Source: Bacteroidota bacterium
Lineage (GTDB): Bacteria > Bacteroidota > Bacteroidia > Bacteroidales > FEN-979
NCBI GenBank assembly: GCA_026391355.1
Contig: JAPLDH010000045.1
Coordinates: 105,620-169,619 of the forward strand
Direction of reading: 5' to 3'
Length of the DNA stretch: 64,000 nt
A program made the position numbers and the translations under genes. Positions within the stretch are counted from its first letter, which is position 1; each line of letters opens with the position of its first letter. Shown here one piece after another: positions 41,217 to 50,910 of this stretch. The notes beneath the pieces are model-generated. The model made no database searches and had not been told where the DNA came from. It saw nothing but the letters and a program-made list of their open reading frames with translations.

Positions 41217-43205
41217 TCACAGTTTAACGATCTTCCGGTAATACTCCTTTACCCCGCTTTCAAGGCGTAACAGGTAAGTTCCGGGAGTCAGTCCCGAAAC
41301 CGTGATCCGGAACAACGGAGCATGTGTAAGGGTGCCAGTGGTCATGATCCTGCCATGCATATCAGTAAGTGTATAGCTACGAATCCTTCCTGCCGGATCA
41401 CTGATGCAGAGGTATGTTTCTGCAGGATCGGGAAAGACCGCTATATTCAGGATATCAAGATCCCCGGTGGAACCCGGATGGAGTTCATGCACCTTGATCA
41501 GTTCAATCCCATTGCCACTCCCCAGGTTACGGGTGTATTGCTTGTTCAGGGAGTCATTCCAATGTTCATGCACACCGAGGGAGGCAAACATGACCTTGTC
41601 GGTATCAGGATCGTATTTTATCCCATCAGGCCAGCGCGAGGAATCCGCAGCCTGGTGGAGATAGTCATCTACGCCATACCAGTTCGGACGGTTGTCGGCG
41701 ATGGCAGGTCCGTTGTATTCTGTCCGGAGGAAATCATGACAAACCGATTCGATCGCCACCGGGTCGATCGACATGAAAAGGGATGAACACCAGGTATTGT
41801 TGAATGGGATGGATTTCCATTTCTGTGGTGCCCCCCCGGCATTTTCACCTGGGTAGAGACCATCTACAAGATACAGCAGGGTCTTCCCGCTGAGCAGTTT
41901 ATGACTCATTATATCGGTCTGCACACGGTACAGGCCGTACCCCAGCCGGACAGGATCATCCACGTTTCCCATTAGTCCGTTGTGCAATTGCATCGCCCAT
42001 TGCCGGGTGAAGGAGCCGAAATGGTTCTTTGCAGCCAGGGTGATCCCGGCGGCGCTATGGGCTTTCATAGCAGGGACATTAATCAGGTAATCCATCTCCT
42101 CGAAAATGGTGAACAATTTATCGGAAACCGCATCGGGCATTACAGTGCCATGATCGGAAAAGAAAACCTTATCGGTGGCGGTAACTGCAACGGGGGTTCT
42201 TCCAAGACTAACAATATCAAGCTCTGTATGAATAAGGTTGTTCCCGAGCACATGCACCCCGGGAAACTCGCCATGCCACAGGTCATAAAATTCCTTGTAG
42301 ATATTGCGTGCCGGGTCGCCTACATAGATCATCTCCTCTGGAACTAAGGCATGATGCACCAGTTGCCGGAGCAGGGAGAGCACCACGAAGGGGTTGGTTT
42401 CTGAGGCAAAGTCGTTGATTGTAGTATCGTCCGTCCGGCCCAGGTCGGCTTGGAACCGTCCGTCAGAAAGTCCTCCCCAGGCAGTAGTCTCGTTGATCTT
42501 GATGAAGATCTTCTGCCCTGTTGTGTACCCGGCATTGCCATTTCCGTGATCTGCATTGAAGTAATGGAACAGGGTATCCCAGGCACGGGAGATATCGGTC
42601 TTCCCGGTAAGGTTTGTCAGGCATTTCTCCATCATGCTGTCGATGACAAGCTGGTTGTTGTTCTTTGCCATGAACCAGGCATCGTCGCCGGGGTCAATGA
42701 TCCCGTTGTTATTGGAGGTATTGGTACAGTTCTCATTGGTTGCCGCCGGATTCCACATCCAGACTACCCTGCCGGGGAATATTCCCTTTGCCTTGCCGAT
42801 GGGATCGTTCGGTGTAAAATATCCGGATCCGGAAACATTCCGTGCAGCCTTCAGGTTCTTTGGCATCTGAATGGATCCGAAAAGCAAGGCCAGGATGGCG
42901 CCTGCCAGGAATATCAAACCCAGGAAGGTGTCAGACCTGGAAAACAGCGTCCTGGCACGTTTCAGAGCGGCAGTGGAGGTTCCGATGCCAATAATGTAAA
43001 GTACGAAGCCCGACATGAAAGGAGCGGTAGCCCGCATGCAAGGATAAGCAGCCCGGCTGGGTTTAGGGATGACCCGGATGAGGAACCAGGCCGTAGCCAG
43101 GAATCCAAGGGTGAGGAGTACAATGCGCGGCGGGATCCGCTTTGTTTTCATCCATGCAACGATCTTTTGCAGATGGCCGGGCAGGTATGGAAAAGGATTG
43201 TTCAT
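41217..43205 (-). CDS. DUF362 protein with N-terminal membrane helices and T9SS-like C-terminus
   Basis: 662 residues. Three hydrophobic helices occupy about residues 26-48, 60-78 and 92-112. The large middle part is DUF362-like: IFPGRVVWMWNPAATNENCT, INETTAWGGLSDGRFQADLG, DYLINVPAMKAHSAAGITLA, SLFMSIDPVAIESVCHDFLR. The last 75 residues resemble a T9SS type A domain: IAVFPDPAETYLCI, YTLTDMHGRIMTTGTL, VSGLTPGTYLLRLESGVKEY. Having both multi-helix membrane anchoring and a T9SS-like tail is odd, since T9SS cargo uses a cleaved signal peptide. The function of DUF362 is not settled. It is next to another T9SS protein on the same strand. Confidence 0.8.
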   Translation of the reverse strand: MNNPFPYLPGHLQKIVAWMKTKRIPPRIVLLTLGFLATAWFLIRVIPKPSRAAYPCMRATAPFMSGFVLYIIGIGTSTAALKRARTLFSRSDTFLGLIFLAGAILALLFGSIQMPKNLKAARNVSGSGYFTPNDPIGKAKGIFPGRVVWMWNPAATNENCTNTSNNNGIIDPGDDAWFMAKNNNQLVIDSMMEKCLTNLTGKTDISRAWDTLFHYFNADHGNGNAGYTTGQKIFIKINETTAWGGLSDGRFQADLGRTDDTTINDFASETNPFVVLSLLRQLVHHALVPEEMIYVGDPARNIYKEFYDLWHGEFPGVHVLGNNLIHTELDIVSLGRTPVAVTATDKVFFSDHGTVMPDAVSDKLFTIFEEMDYLINVPAMKAHSAAGITLAAKNHFGSFTRQWAMQLHNGLMGNVDDPVRLGYGLYRVQTDIMSHKLLSGKTLLYLVDGLYPGENAGGAPQKWKSIPFNNTWCSSLFMSIDPVAIESVCHDFLRTEYNGPAIADNRPNWYGVDDYLHQAADSSRWPDGIKYDPDTDKVMFASLGVHEHWNDSLNKQYTRNLGSGNGIELIKVHELHPGSTGDLDILNIAVFPDPAETYLCISDPAGRIRSYTLTDMHGRIMTTGTLTHAPLFRITVSGLTPGTYLLRLESGVKEYYRKIVKL

Positions 43206-43226
43206 ACTGGTTGAAAAACAGGCCCA

Positions 43227-45119
43227 TTAATGAATAATCACTACTTTCTTTACGACCAGGGATTCTTTTGTCATTACCCTGATGAAGTAGATGCCTGATT
43301 GGATATCAGAGATTTCGAGCCGAACCGGGTTGGGGTATCCGGTAGCTACCATTCTCTTGATACAACTTCCCTGGGTGGTTATGAGTTCGATGGTTGCATT
43401 CACTTTATGGGATTCAATTTTAAAAGCGATATTGATCAAATCAGACGATGGATTCGGATAAATTTTTACCGTATTTTGATTGGTCTTCAGGTTCTCATTG
43501 ACACCAAGAAAATTTTTCCCATCCGGCAGCCGGTTGGTTGCAAATGCGTTATTGACCTCATCCGTCATCGACCTGAGTTTTGTAAGAGAGCCAAGAGGAT
43601 TCCCTGGGGTATAATCCCTTGCCCAGCCAAATGCTATGTCAAGATCCTGAACATCACCTGGCTTGAAGGTAAAAGGGCCTGTCACCCCAAGTCCGCGGCG
43701 GTCGCCAGGGGCATTAGCTGCTGTTGATTCTGTCCAGTTTTTAGGCCCGTTTGGCGGGACACACCCAACCCCCCAATTCAGTGTATCGGATTCTCCCGGG
43801 AACATGAAATGACAGGCCGGCCCATAGCCACCTGAGGAAGGATGACCATTTCCTCCGTAAATTATGTCTGTACTGTCTCGCCATTTTCCGTTCATAAGCT
43901 GGTAATATTCCGGGGCATAATTTGGATCTGTCATATATTCAGGAACACCTGAAGTTGAATTATTGAAATATATGAACCGTTGGAGGCCCAGCCGCTCATT
44001 ATCGACAACAGAGTCGCCGAAATTCAACCCGTTCACACTGGCATCACACAACTGGTTCCCGTTCAGGTCATACCGGGGGTTGTCAAGGCCATCCGGGTCC
44101 ATATAAGGGCCGGCAAGAATTATCACTGATTGTGTCGGAGGATTTTCACCATAAGCTTCAGGCTGTCCGGAACCATCGATAAGGGTTCCGTTATACCCAT
44201 AATACATATTTCGCTCTGCATCACAGCCAATATAATCGTCATAGGGATATCCGAGATCAATATCTGTGTAGACACCCAAAAAGGTGCTGTCGTATATATT
44301 TTGGGAACGGTTATATATCCTGTAATTCAAAAAAACCGTATTGTTCAGCGCCGAATCACCCGGAATATTGAAAGCATAGGCCATTCCATGAATTTCAATC
44401 CTAAGCTTTTGCCCCGTGGATTCAAGATGTTCTCCCCTGTCGTCATTGAAAATGAAGAATAAAGCCTGGTCTCCGCGTATTTCAGGATAATCCCCATCAT
44501 AGGGATCATAGATGCCGTCACCGTTAAGGTCAAAAAACGGGGCTAACCGGGGAGCCTGTCCAAGTCCGGGATCTCCGTTACCCGGCCAGGTCAGGATATC
44601 ATGAACCGGTGTATAACCCGGCTGCAAATAATGTGTCCGGTGATACTCGATATCGCTTCTGGTCAGGTTCCAGATATAATTCCAAACCGTATCCTGATGC
44701 GATGAATAATTTATGGAATCCATAACCGGTCCCACGTAGAAATCGGGTTTTGTCCCGGCAAATGAAAAGTCCGGCCCCTGCCGGTAACGTTCTCCTGCAA
44801 AATGAAGCAGATTCTGAATATCCTTCCCTCCTATCCATAAAGAATTTGAAAAAACAGTGGTCTTACCACTTCCTTTTGGCACTTCAAATCTCGCCTTTTT
44901 GAAAAAGAAATGAAGGCCTGAAGCATTAAAAAGTGCATTAACATTATTGACATAGAGGGAATCGTAACCCTTGTCCTGGATCAGGGAGGAGAGGGGCGCC
45001 CCGTTGGTATCGGTGGATTTCAGCGTCCAGAACGTGTTCTGAGCTGTTGCCGTAATACTTGAGAAACATAGTACAAACAGCAAAATCATACCATTTCGTG
45101 GGAGAAACTGTGTTGTCAT
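43227..45119 (-). CDS. Secreted T9SS type A sorting domain protein
   Basis: 630 residues with a signal peptide (MILLFVLCFSSITATA then QNTFW; a start at the internal methionine 11 is also possible). The body is a domain common in Bacteroidota exoproteins of about 600 residues (SLWIGGKDIQNLLHFAGERY, DLNGDGIYDPYDGDYPEIRG, NRSQNIYDSTFLGVYTDIDL), with calcium-loop-like D-x-N-x-D-G segments. The C-terminus is a T9SS domain: VKIYPNPSSDLINIAF ... IKRMVATG ... ISDIQSGIYFIRVMT ... KKVVIIH. Secreted or surface-bound; function unknown. Confidence 0.85.
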   Translation of the reverse strand: MTTQFLPRNGMILLFVLCFSSITATAQNTFWTLKSTDTNGAPLSSLIQDKGYDSLYVNNVNALFNASGLHFFFKKARFEVPKGSGKTTVFSNSLWIGGKDIQNLLHFAGERYRQGPDFSFAGTKPDFYVGPVMDSINYSSHQDTVWNYIWNLTRSDIEYHRTHYLQPGYTPVHDILTWPGNGDPGLGQAPRLAPFFDLNGDGIYDPYDGDYPEIRGDQALFFIFNDDRGEHLESTGQKLRIEIHGMAYAFNIPGDSALNNTVFLNYRIYNRSQNIYDSTFLGVYTDIDLGYPYDDYIGCDAERNMYYGYNGTLIDGSGQPEAYGENPPTQSVIILAGPYMDPDGLDNPRYDLNGNQLCDASVNGLNFGDSVVDNERLGLQRFIYFNNSTSGVPEYMTDPNYAPEYYQLMNGKWRDSTDIIYGGNGHPSSGGYGPACHFMFPGESDTLNWGVGCVPPNGPKNWTESTAANAPGDRRGLGVTGPFTFKPGDVQDLDIAFGWARDYTPGNPLGSLTKLRSMTDEVNNAFATNRLPDGKNFLGVNENLKTNQNTVKIYPNPSSDLINIAFKIESHKVNATIELITTQGSCIKRMVATGYPNPVRLEISDIQSGIYFIRVMTKESLVVKKVVIIH

Positions 45120-45275
45120 GTCTTTTGGTTTAAAGGATTGTCGCTAATATTTTAACTAGTAAAAATAATCAAAAAATCTGAAATTTAGCCTGGTTTCTGT
45201 CAATTATCAAGTTATTAATGTTTCTTAAATTCCGCCAGGATAATGCCAGGGTGAATGCCGAGCAAATGAAGAATA

Positions 45276-45623
45276 TCACGATTCGGCAATACCTCCTACA
45301 TATCCGATATTACTTACGTAATTAAAACTCCAGGTAAGGTCGAACGACCGGCTTGTTTTTGCTATGTACATCCCGTTACGGCCGTACCCGGTCGCTATTA
45401 CGAAGCCATTATCCCAGGTTTCGCAAAGGGTACCATGCCCGTTGTTGAATGAAAAGTTTCCTGAAATGATCCTCTCCTCAGGATTGCCGGATGATCCGGT
45501 ATCCTTCGTCAGGATTCCGGTGTTCGGGCTAAACAGACATTCTTGTCCTGGTGGATATTCGGAAGCCGGAACACTATTTTGAGATCGAATTTGTATAGTC
45601 ATCCACCCATTTTTTAATATCAT
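45276..45623 (-). CDS. Short ORF overlapping the end of the PAN/TIG protein gene
   Basis: 115 residues in a frame different from the upstream gene, whose stop it overlaps by 50 bases. The part beyond the overlap (NSVPASEYPPGQECLFSPNT, FNNGHGTLCETWDNGFVIAT, MYIAKTSRSFDLTW) reads like a real secreted beta-rich domain end, though no family is recognised. Either a small separate gene or the original C-terminus of the upstream protein separated by a frameshift near 45580-45620. Without a homologue these cannot be told apart. Confidence 0.4.
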   Translation of the reverse strand: MILKNGWMTIQIRSQNSVPASEYPPGQECLFSPNTGILTKDTGSSGNPEERIISGNFSFNNGHGTLCETWDNGFVIATGYGRNGMYIAKTSRSFDLTWSFNYVSNIGYVGGIAES

Positions 45624-48297
45624 CCGGATTCTTTTCCAATTGCCACATATATTTCACGGGTCCGTAAAGCTTGAATGCTATAAGGTACTTATTCGGATAG
45701 CCGGAATAATCGCCCGTGCAGGCATTGTTGAAATGTATCTGGGTCGCAGGATCGCTTGGGGTCGGGGCCGTTCTCAATTCAAGACAATACTTACCCATTC
45801 CCGGGTCAAAAAAATGGAAGATTGTTTCAAAGAATTTCTTGGTAAGATAAAATGGAAGATTCAAAGTCAGATCGAAGGTATACCCCAGGTAATCCTCCCA
45901 GCCGTCTGATGGTGCTTCTGGTCTCATAGGAAAATAAAAGAGCTGGCAATACTTAAAATGAGGAGGCATTAACTCACCGGGTTTCTCCGGGAAAGATTTA
46001 AAATACCAGTCATCCGTATTATTGCCGGATGTAACTGAGGTACCGCAGCCGGGATAATGAGATACTGCGAGGACATTCAAAGAACTTCCACTGACTGTCT
46101 TATTTTCGCGATGTGCTTCATCGGCGGGATCAGGCCTCTGGAGGTTGGCAAACTTCTCTCCTGAGATCCAGATATAGGCCATCAACGGGCCGATTTTAAC
46201 TGACAAGGTGGCTTTTGGGGTCACTTTATTGTCAATCACCAGTTGGGCATCAACAGGATCATCCAGGTTAAAATCAGGGGCCTGGGCTTCGATCAGGTTA
46301 TCACTCCATTTAATGACAGTAACAGGGGATTGTTTTTTGCTGACTTGAAAATAATTATTTACTGAGGTTGATTCAATATATATTTCAGTATTTTTTCCCT
46401 GTGTACCTTCAAATCCACTTCCGTATATCCAGAACTTTGCCTTATCATAAAGCGGGGTTTCATCCGGTGCATATTGAATGGAAGCGATCTTTGGTTCTGA
46501 GTGTTTTAAGTAGATCTCCCGGGTGATCTTGAAGCTATCCTGACCGCCTTTCCATAGGGTTATCGTTCTTTGAACTCCGAGGTTACCCTGGATCGATCTG
46601 GGAAATCCCGGGAGGAAAGCCACAATGAAGTCGTTGAACCAGCTTTTCTTCCATGTGCCGCCATATGGGATCAGCTCAAAATCATAATGCTTAGGCGGTT
46701 CATTGGAAATTTCTTCCTTTCTCAGGATCTCATACCCAATCCAGACCCCGCAGTTGTTATCCGCTTCGCCAAAGTTCATTCCATAGATGATAATGTAGTT
46801 GTTATCATAAACAGAGAAGGCCCCGAGGGCAGCAGAAGACTGGCTGCTCTTTAAATCTTTAAGATATGAGGGATCCGTAGTCATTGTCTGGATGGATGTG
46901 ATATTGGGAAGTTTAGTTGTCGGAACGGCATTCACAGGCACGGATTTGATGGACTTGCCATTGAAAGTCGCTGTGACCATGCCATTGTTAAAATCCATCA
47001 GTAATCCCGGGTTTGGTATAGGCAGAGGCAAGGCAGCCGGTAAAGTGAAGGTTATGGAATTGTTGTGCAGCCTCGCTGTAACGATTTTGTTTTTCATTTC
47101 CATCGAATAAGCCGGGTACGGCATTGGATCCGGAAGCGCCCCCGGATTGAACTGCTGAACAGCACACTTCTGTAATAACTGCCTGTGACCGATTATTTCA
47201 GTTGTACGCTGCTCAATATACACTTTATTGAGACTTCCTATACTATTCGCCACAACGGTTTTCCATTTGTTATCAAAAGCGTTAAGCTGATTCATATATG
47301 CAATGGTATCTATTTCTTTCAGCTTGAGCAGTGGCTTTAGGTTTTTTACGACCGGGAAAAGCCTGATACCGGATATGCAACTGTCCTGTTTTGACGGATG
47401 AGGAATGTTTTTTTTCAGCCAGCAGACAGCCCTGTTGCCCTGTTTGCCTGGTGCAACATAGGTCCACGAATCACATTCGGGATCTTCCAGGCATGCTTTC
47501 CGGCACCGGAAAGGCAGTTGCTCTTCGCCGGCAGGAATGATGAAAGACTTGTAATCCGATCCCTGCAGGTTGATCCCGCCCCTGATCTCAGGACCCGCAG
47601 AGGGTGACCATTGGATCTTCTCAAATTTATCCCCTTGAACTCATGGATTGACGGGCCACTCTTTATCCTGATCTTTTGCCTGATAAGATTTTGTCCATGA
47701 TGTGCAGTTCTCGTCATATTTTGGGGCGGAGAGTGCTGATTTAAACCAGCAATACCCGTTTTTTCCCTGTACCCCCGGCTTAACATAGGTCACGGCCCTG
47801 CACTTCGGATCATTCAGGCAGGCATTCACATATGATTCAACGGATTCTCCGGGTTTTACCTCCACGGTTTTGTAATCGCTTCCCGGAAGATCGTGAAATT
47901 CATTTTTGGACATGGTAGGTTTACCATCATCCTGTACATTCGCGGATCCTTCATGCGTAAAGGTCTTTATCCCTGATTTGCAATGATTATCGTTAACATA
48001 TGAAGAAACGGATGATTTCAGCCAGCAAACTGCATATTGACCTTGTTGACCTGCGCTGACAAACGTATAGGCTTTACAATTGGGATCCCTGAGACAAGCA
48101 TCGATACATGCCTGGCAGGTTTCACCCGGTTTTAACTCAAAGTGTTTATAATCACCTCCCGGGATGTTTTGATTCTCAATTTTCGACACTGAGGATTTAC
48201 CCAAATCTACCTTCATAAACTTTACCTGAGCAGTCAGTGGTGACCAAAGCAGTGCAAACAGCGCAACTGATGTCAAAAACAAACATTTACTTCGCAT
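45574..48297 (-). pseudogene. PAN/Apple-domain and TIG-like surface protein with in-frame TGA
   Basis: One frame of 2724 bases (907 codons before the stop) with a single TGA at 47641-47643. After a signal peptide (CLFLTSVALFALLWSPLTAQ), PAN/Apple modules follow: C-Q-A-C-I-D-A-C-L-R-D-P-N-C-K-A-Y-T-F-V (module 1), VNACLNDPKCRAVTYVKPG (module 2); directly after the TGA the same frame gives GGINLQGSDYKSFI and ACLEDPECDSWTYVAPGKQG (module 3). Then a helical part (MNQLNAFDNKWKTVVANS) and TIG/IPT-like strands (SVYDNNYIIIYGMNFGEADN, KFWIYGSGFEGTQGKNTEIY). A CGA codon turned into TGA would explain the break. It is the last large gene of the surface operon that starts at 57472. Unbroken otherwise; truncated product would be 218 residues. 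Confidence 0.82.
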
Positions 48298-48673
48298 AAC
48301 AAATTAATTTACGTTAATGAATGCATTACCAGAATCAAGTGAAGACGAGTAGTACAAGGAGATTAGCTTAGGCCACGTTCAAAGCTTAGCTAATACTATA
48401 AGCAAGATCTCTCTGTCAGAATTTAATATAAATAGGAACAACTTTCAAGATAACTTTCTCCAAACAAATATATAACAAAAAGTCCGATATTTTACATGAA
48501 CTTTGAAATAACCGCTAATTTAGACTACGTGAGGTAACGAGTTCTGAAACTATGCAAGACTCGTTTCCGGCTGATGGGTAATCTTTGCCGGACAGGTTTG
48601 ATTACCTGCCTGCATGAACCCAGGATCTGGACTAACAGAATGATAACTGTGATGATGACTGATGAGACTACTT
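48298..48673. other. Intergenic region with candidate promoter
   Basis: No gene found. On the minus strand a -7 element TATATTTG lies at 48465-48472, about 170 bases upstream of the PAN protein start; no good -33 element is visible. The remainder is AT-rich and without recognised structure. Confidence 0.4.
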
Positions 48674-50860
48674 TTATTTAAACGAAACACCTGCTTTTTC
48701 ACTAAGCTTTGATTCGCCACCAAGATTATTGCAGACTTTAACAGCATACTCATAAAGACCTCCCCCTCTGCTAAATTGATCGTCTGTGAAAGTATTGTTT
48801 GATGTATCATTGAATCTGGTGTACTGTATCAGGCCTTCCTTGTTAAATGAACGATATATCAGGAAGTAATAATTCCCCTTCAATTTCTCATAATTCCACC
48901 TGATTGTCACTATCCGGGAAGTCGAATCATACGAAGCAGATACATTTGTCACCCCTGGTAGATTTCCGGTGTAATATGGTCTTGCAGTTACTGAAAATGA
49001 TTTTGGAGAGCATAATCCGGAACTGTCAACGGCGATCATTGAATACTCGTACATGACATTCTGTTTGACAGTTGTGTCGACATTTGTGCTTTCATTTTTC
49101 TTTAAAATCGCAAGCGTATCCCATGTTTCCTTTCCCTTTACTTTCCGGAACACAACCTGGTAGCTTAGGTCTTCGCTCGAGCTTGAAACAAATTTCAGGG
49201 TGACAGTGGATTCAGTGACAAATACATCAGTAATGACCGGCGCAACCGGAGGAATGATGTCAGGTCTTTTAACAACAATAATATCGGAGAATTTTGATTC
49301 ATTGTAGTGTTTATCGAGGGATGTCGCTCTGTAATAAACATATTTTGTGAGTGTCATTAATGAAACTGTATCACGAAAAACAGTATCTTTTGAATAATCG
49401 ACCGAATCAACCCCAAAGGACTCAATGATGGATGAGAATTCATGTTCCGGAGCATTCGCCCTCAGTATCCGGTAACCCATGAAGTCTCTTTCCGCGTTTG
49501 ATCTGATGATCAGGGTCACTACCCCGGTGGAATCCATGGCCCCCCTGATCCATTGAGGCCTGGCAGGCGGTGTGGAGTCGATCAGGGCAACCAGGGCCGG
49601 GAATGAGGATTGTCGGTTCCCTGCCGTATCGACTGCCTGTACAACGTAGTAATTGATCCCCCCTGCAAGAAAGGTTTCATCAATAAATTCTCTTGCAGAA
49701 GGGGGTAACATGTTTTTTGTAATTATTTTAAAAGGACCAAGGCTGCTTGTATCTCTCCCGATGATAAATCCGGCAAGATCTTTTGCGGCAGGTTCAGGCA
49801 TTGTCCAGGAAAGTTTTACTTTTAGGAGTTCGATGTGTTTTGGCTGAGGCAGAAAAGGAGCCCCTGGAGGCGTTCTGTCACGGCCCATAGCCGTGACGGT
49901 GCCTATCAATTCCTTAGTGGCGAATGATGAATTCCCGTAAACCCTGTAGAGATAGGGTTTATAGTTGACAATCATTGTGTCCTGGAACCCTTCAAAATCT
50001 TCTGCTGACAAAGCCTTATGCCGCAGCGTCATGAGTGGAACTTTTGTAAGGACATGAAACGTCCTGCCACCGTCATCCGAACGTTCAACCAGATATGAGG
50101 ATAGGTTCGTATTGGCCGTCCATTTCAGTATAATATTGCTGTCATTTTCTATCGGAACGATTTCCCTGATAAATTGCTTTTTATTGTACATCTCCACTTT
50201 GACCTTTACATACCCTGTATCAATTTTATAAACCGGGGATTTCCCTGCCAGGATGACCCGATAGGCATATTCATCCCCTTTTTTAACATTTCTGTCAATA
50301 AACCGCAACCCCAGTCCTTCAGCCGCTGAACCGTTTCTTTCGGCACAGATCAATGCAAAACCGTATTGCATCTCCAACCGGCTTTTTTCATCCTTGATCT
50401 GCCTGATGTCTCCAGCCGGAGCGAATCCTGAAATGTCAACTGCCGAATCCTCTTTTCGGTTAAGGAGAGTATAAGCCAGACCAATATATTCAGCACCAGC
50501 GCTATCATTCTGGCTTATGCTGTTATTGATGGCGTCATTCCATTCATTGACAGACCAGGGTTTGATAGGGGATGTTCCGATTGGATTGAACTTTCCGTTT
50601 GAACCATCCGGAAGTATCCGGGCTTTTTCAAGGATATACCCTGCTTCAGTACCGATCAGCCAGACAGAAGGTTTTGACGGCGCCCATTGCAAAATTACTG
50701 CATCATCATAGGAGAGATATATCAAAGCAATCCTGACTTTCAAAGAGCTGTTCAAATCTTCCCGGGTCGTGCTTTCTTTTTGTTCGATTCCTTTTGTAAC
50801 CTGCCCATAAATATTGACATTCAGGAAAAGCATCAGTAGTATATAAATCGTTTGTTTCAT
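48674..50860 (-). CDS. Secreted fibronectin type III repeat protein
   Basis: 728 residues with a signal peptide (MKQTIYILLMLFLNVNIYGQ). Several FN3 modules are visible: LKWTANTNLSSYLVERSDDG, KLSWTMPEPAAKDLAGFIIG, FMGYRILRANAPEHEF, TVTLKFVSSSSEDLSYQVVF and IVTIRWNYEKLKGNYYFLIY. No T9SS sorting domain or membrane anchor at the C-terminus, so it may be periplasmic or exported with its neighbours. It lies 50 bases downstream of the 1632-residue gene in the same orientation and probably belongs to its operon. Likely a structural or adhesion component. Confidence 0.78.
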   Translation of the reverse strand: MKQTIYILLMLFLNVNIYGQVTKGIEQKESTTREDLNSSLKVRIALIYLSYDDAVILQWAPSKPSVWLIGTEAGYILEKARILPDGSNGKFNPIGTSPIKPWSVNEWNDAINNSISQNDSAGAEYIGLAYTLLNRKEDSAVDISGFAPAGDIRQIKDEKSRLEMQYGFALICAERNGSAAEGLGLRFIDRNVKKGDEYAYRVILAGKSPVYKIDTGYVKVKVEMYNKKQFIREIVPIENDSNIILKWTANTNLSSYLVERSDDGGRTFHVLTKVPLMTLRHKALSAEDFEGFQDTMIVNYKPYLYRVYGNSSFATKELIGTVTAMGRDRTPPGAPFLPQPKHIELLKVKLSWTMPEPAAKDLAGFIIGRDTSSLGPFKIITKNMLPPSAREFIDETFLAGGINYYVVQAVDTAGNRQSSFPALVALIDSTPPARPQWIRGAMDSTGVVTLIIRSNAERDFMGYRILRANAPEHEFSSIIESFGVDSVDYSKDTVFRDTVSLMTLTKYVYYRATSLDKHYNESKFSDIIVVKRPDIIPPVAPVITDVFVTESTVTLKFVSSSSEDLSYQVVFRKVKGKETWDTLAILKKNESTNVDTTVKQNVMYEYSMIAVDSSGLCSPKSFSVTARPYYTGNLPGVTNVSASYDSTSRIVTIRWNYEKLKGNYYFLIYRSFNKEGLIQYTRFNDTSNNTFTDDQFSRGGGLYEYAVKVCNNLGGESKLSEKAGVSFK

Positions 50861-50910
50861 TTCATACCTCCTTGTAGTTTAAGCGTTGGCGCTGTATTTT
50901 GAGATGCACC

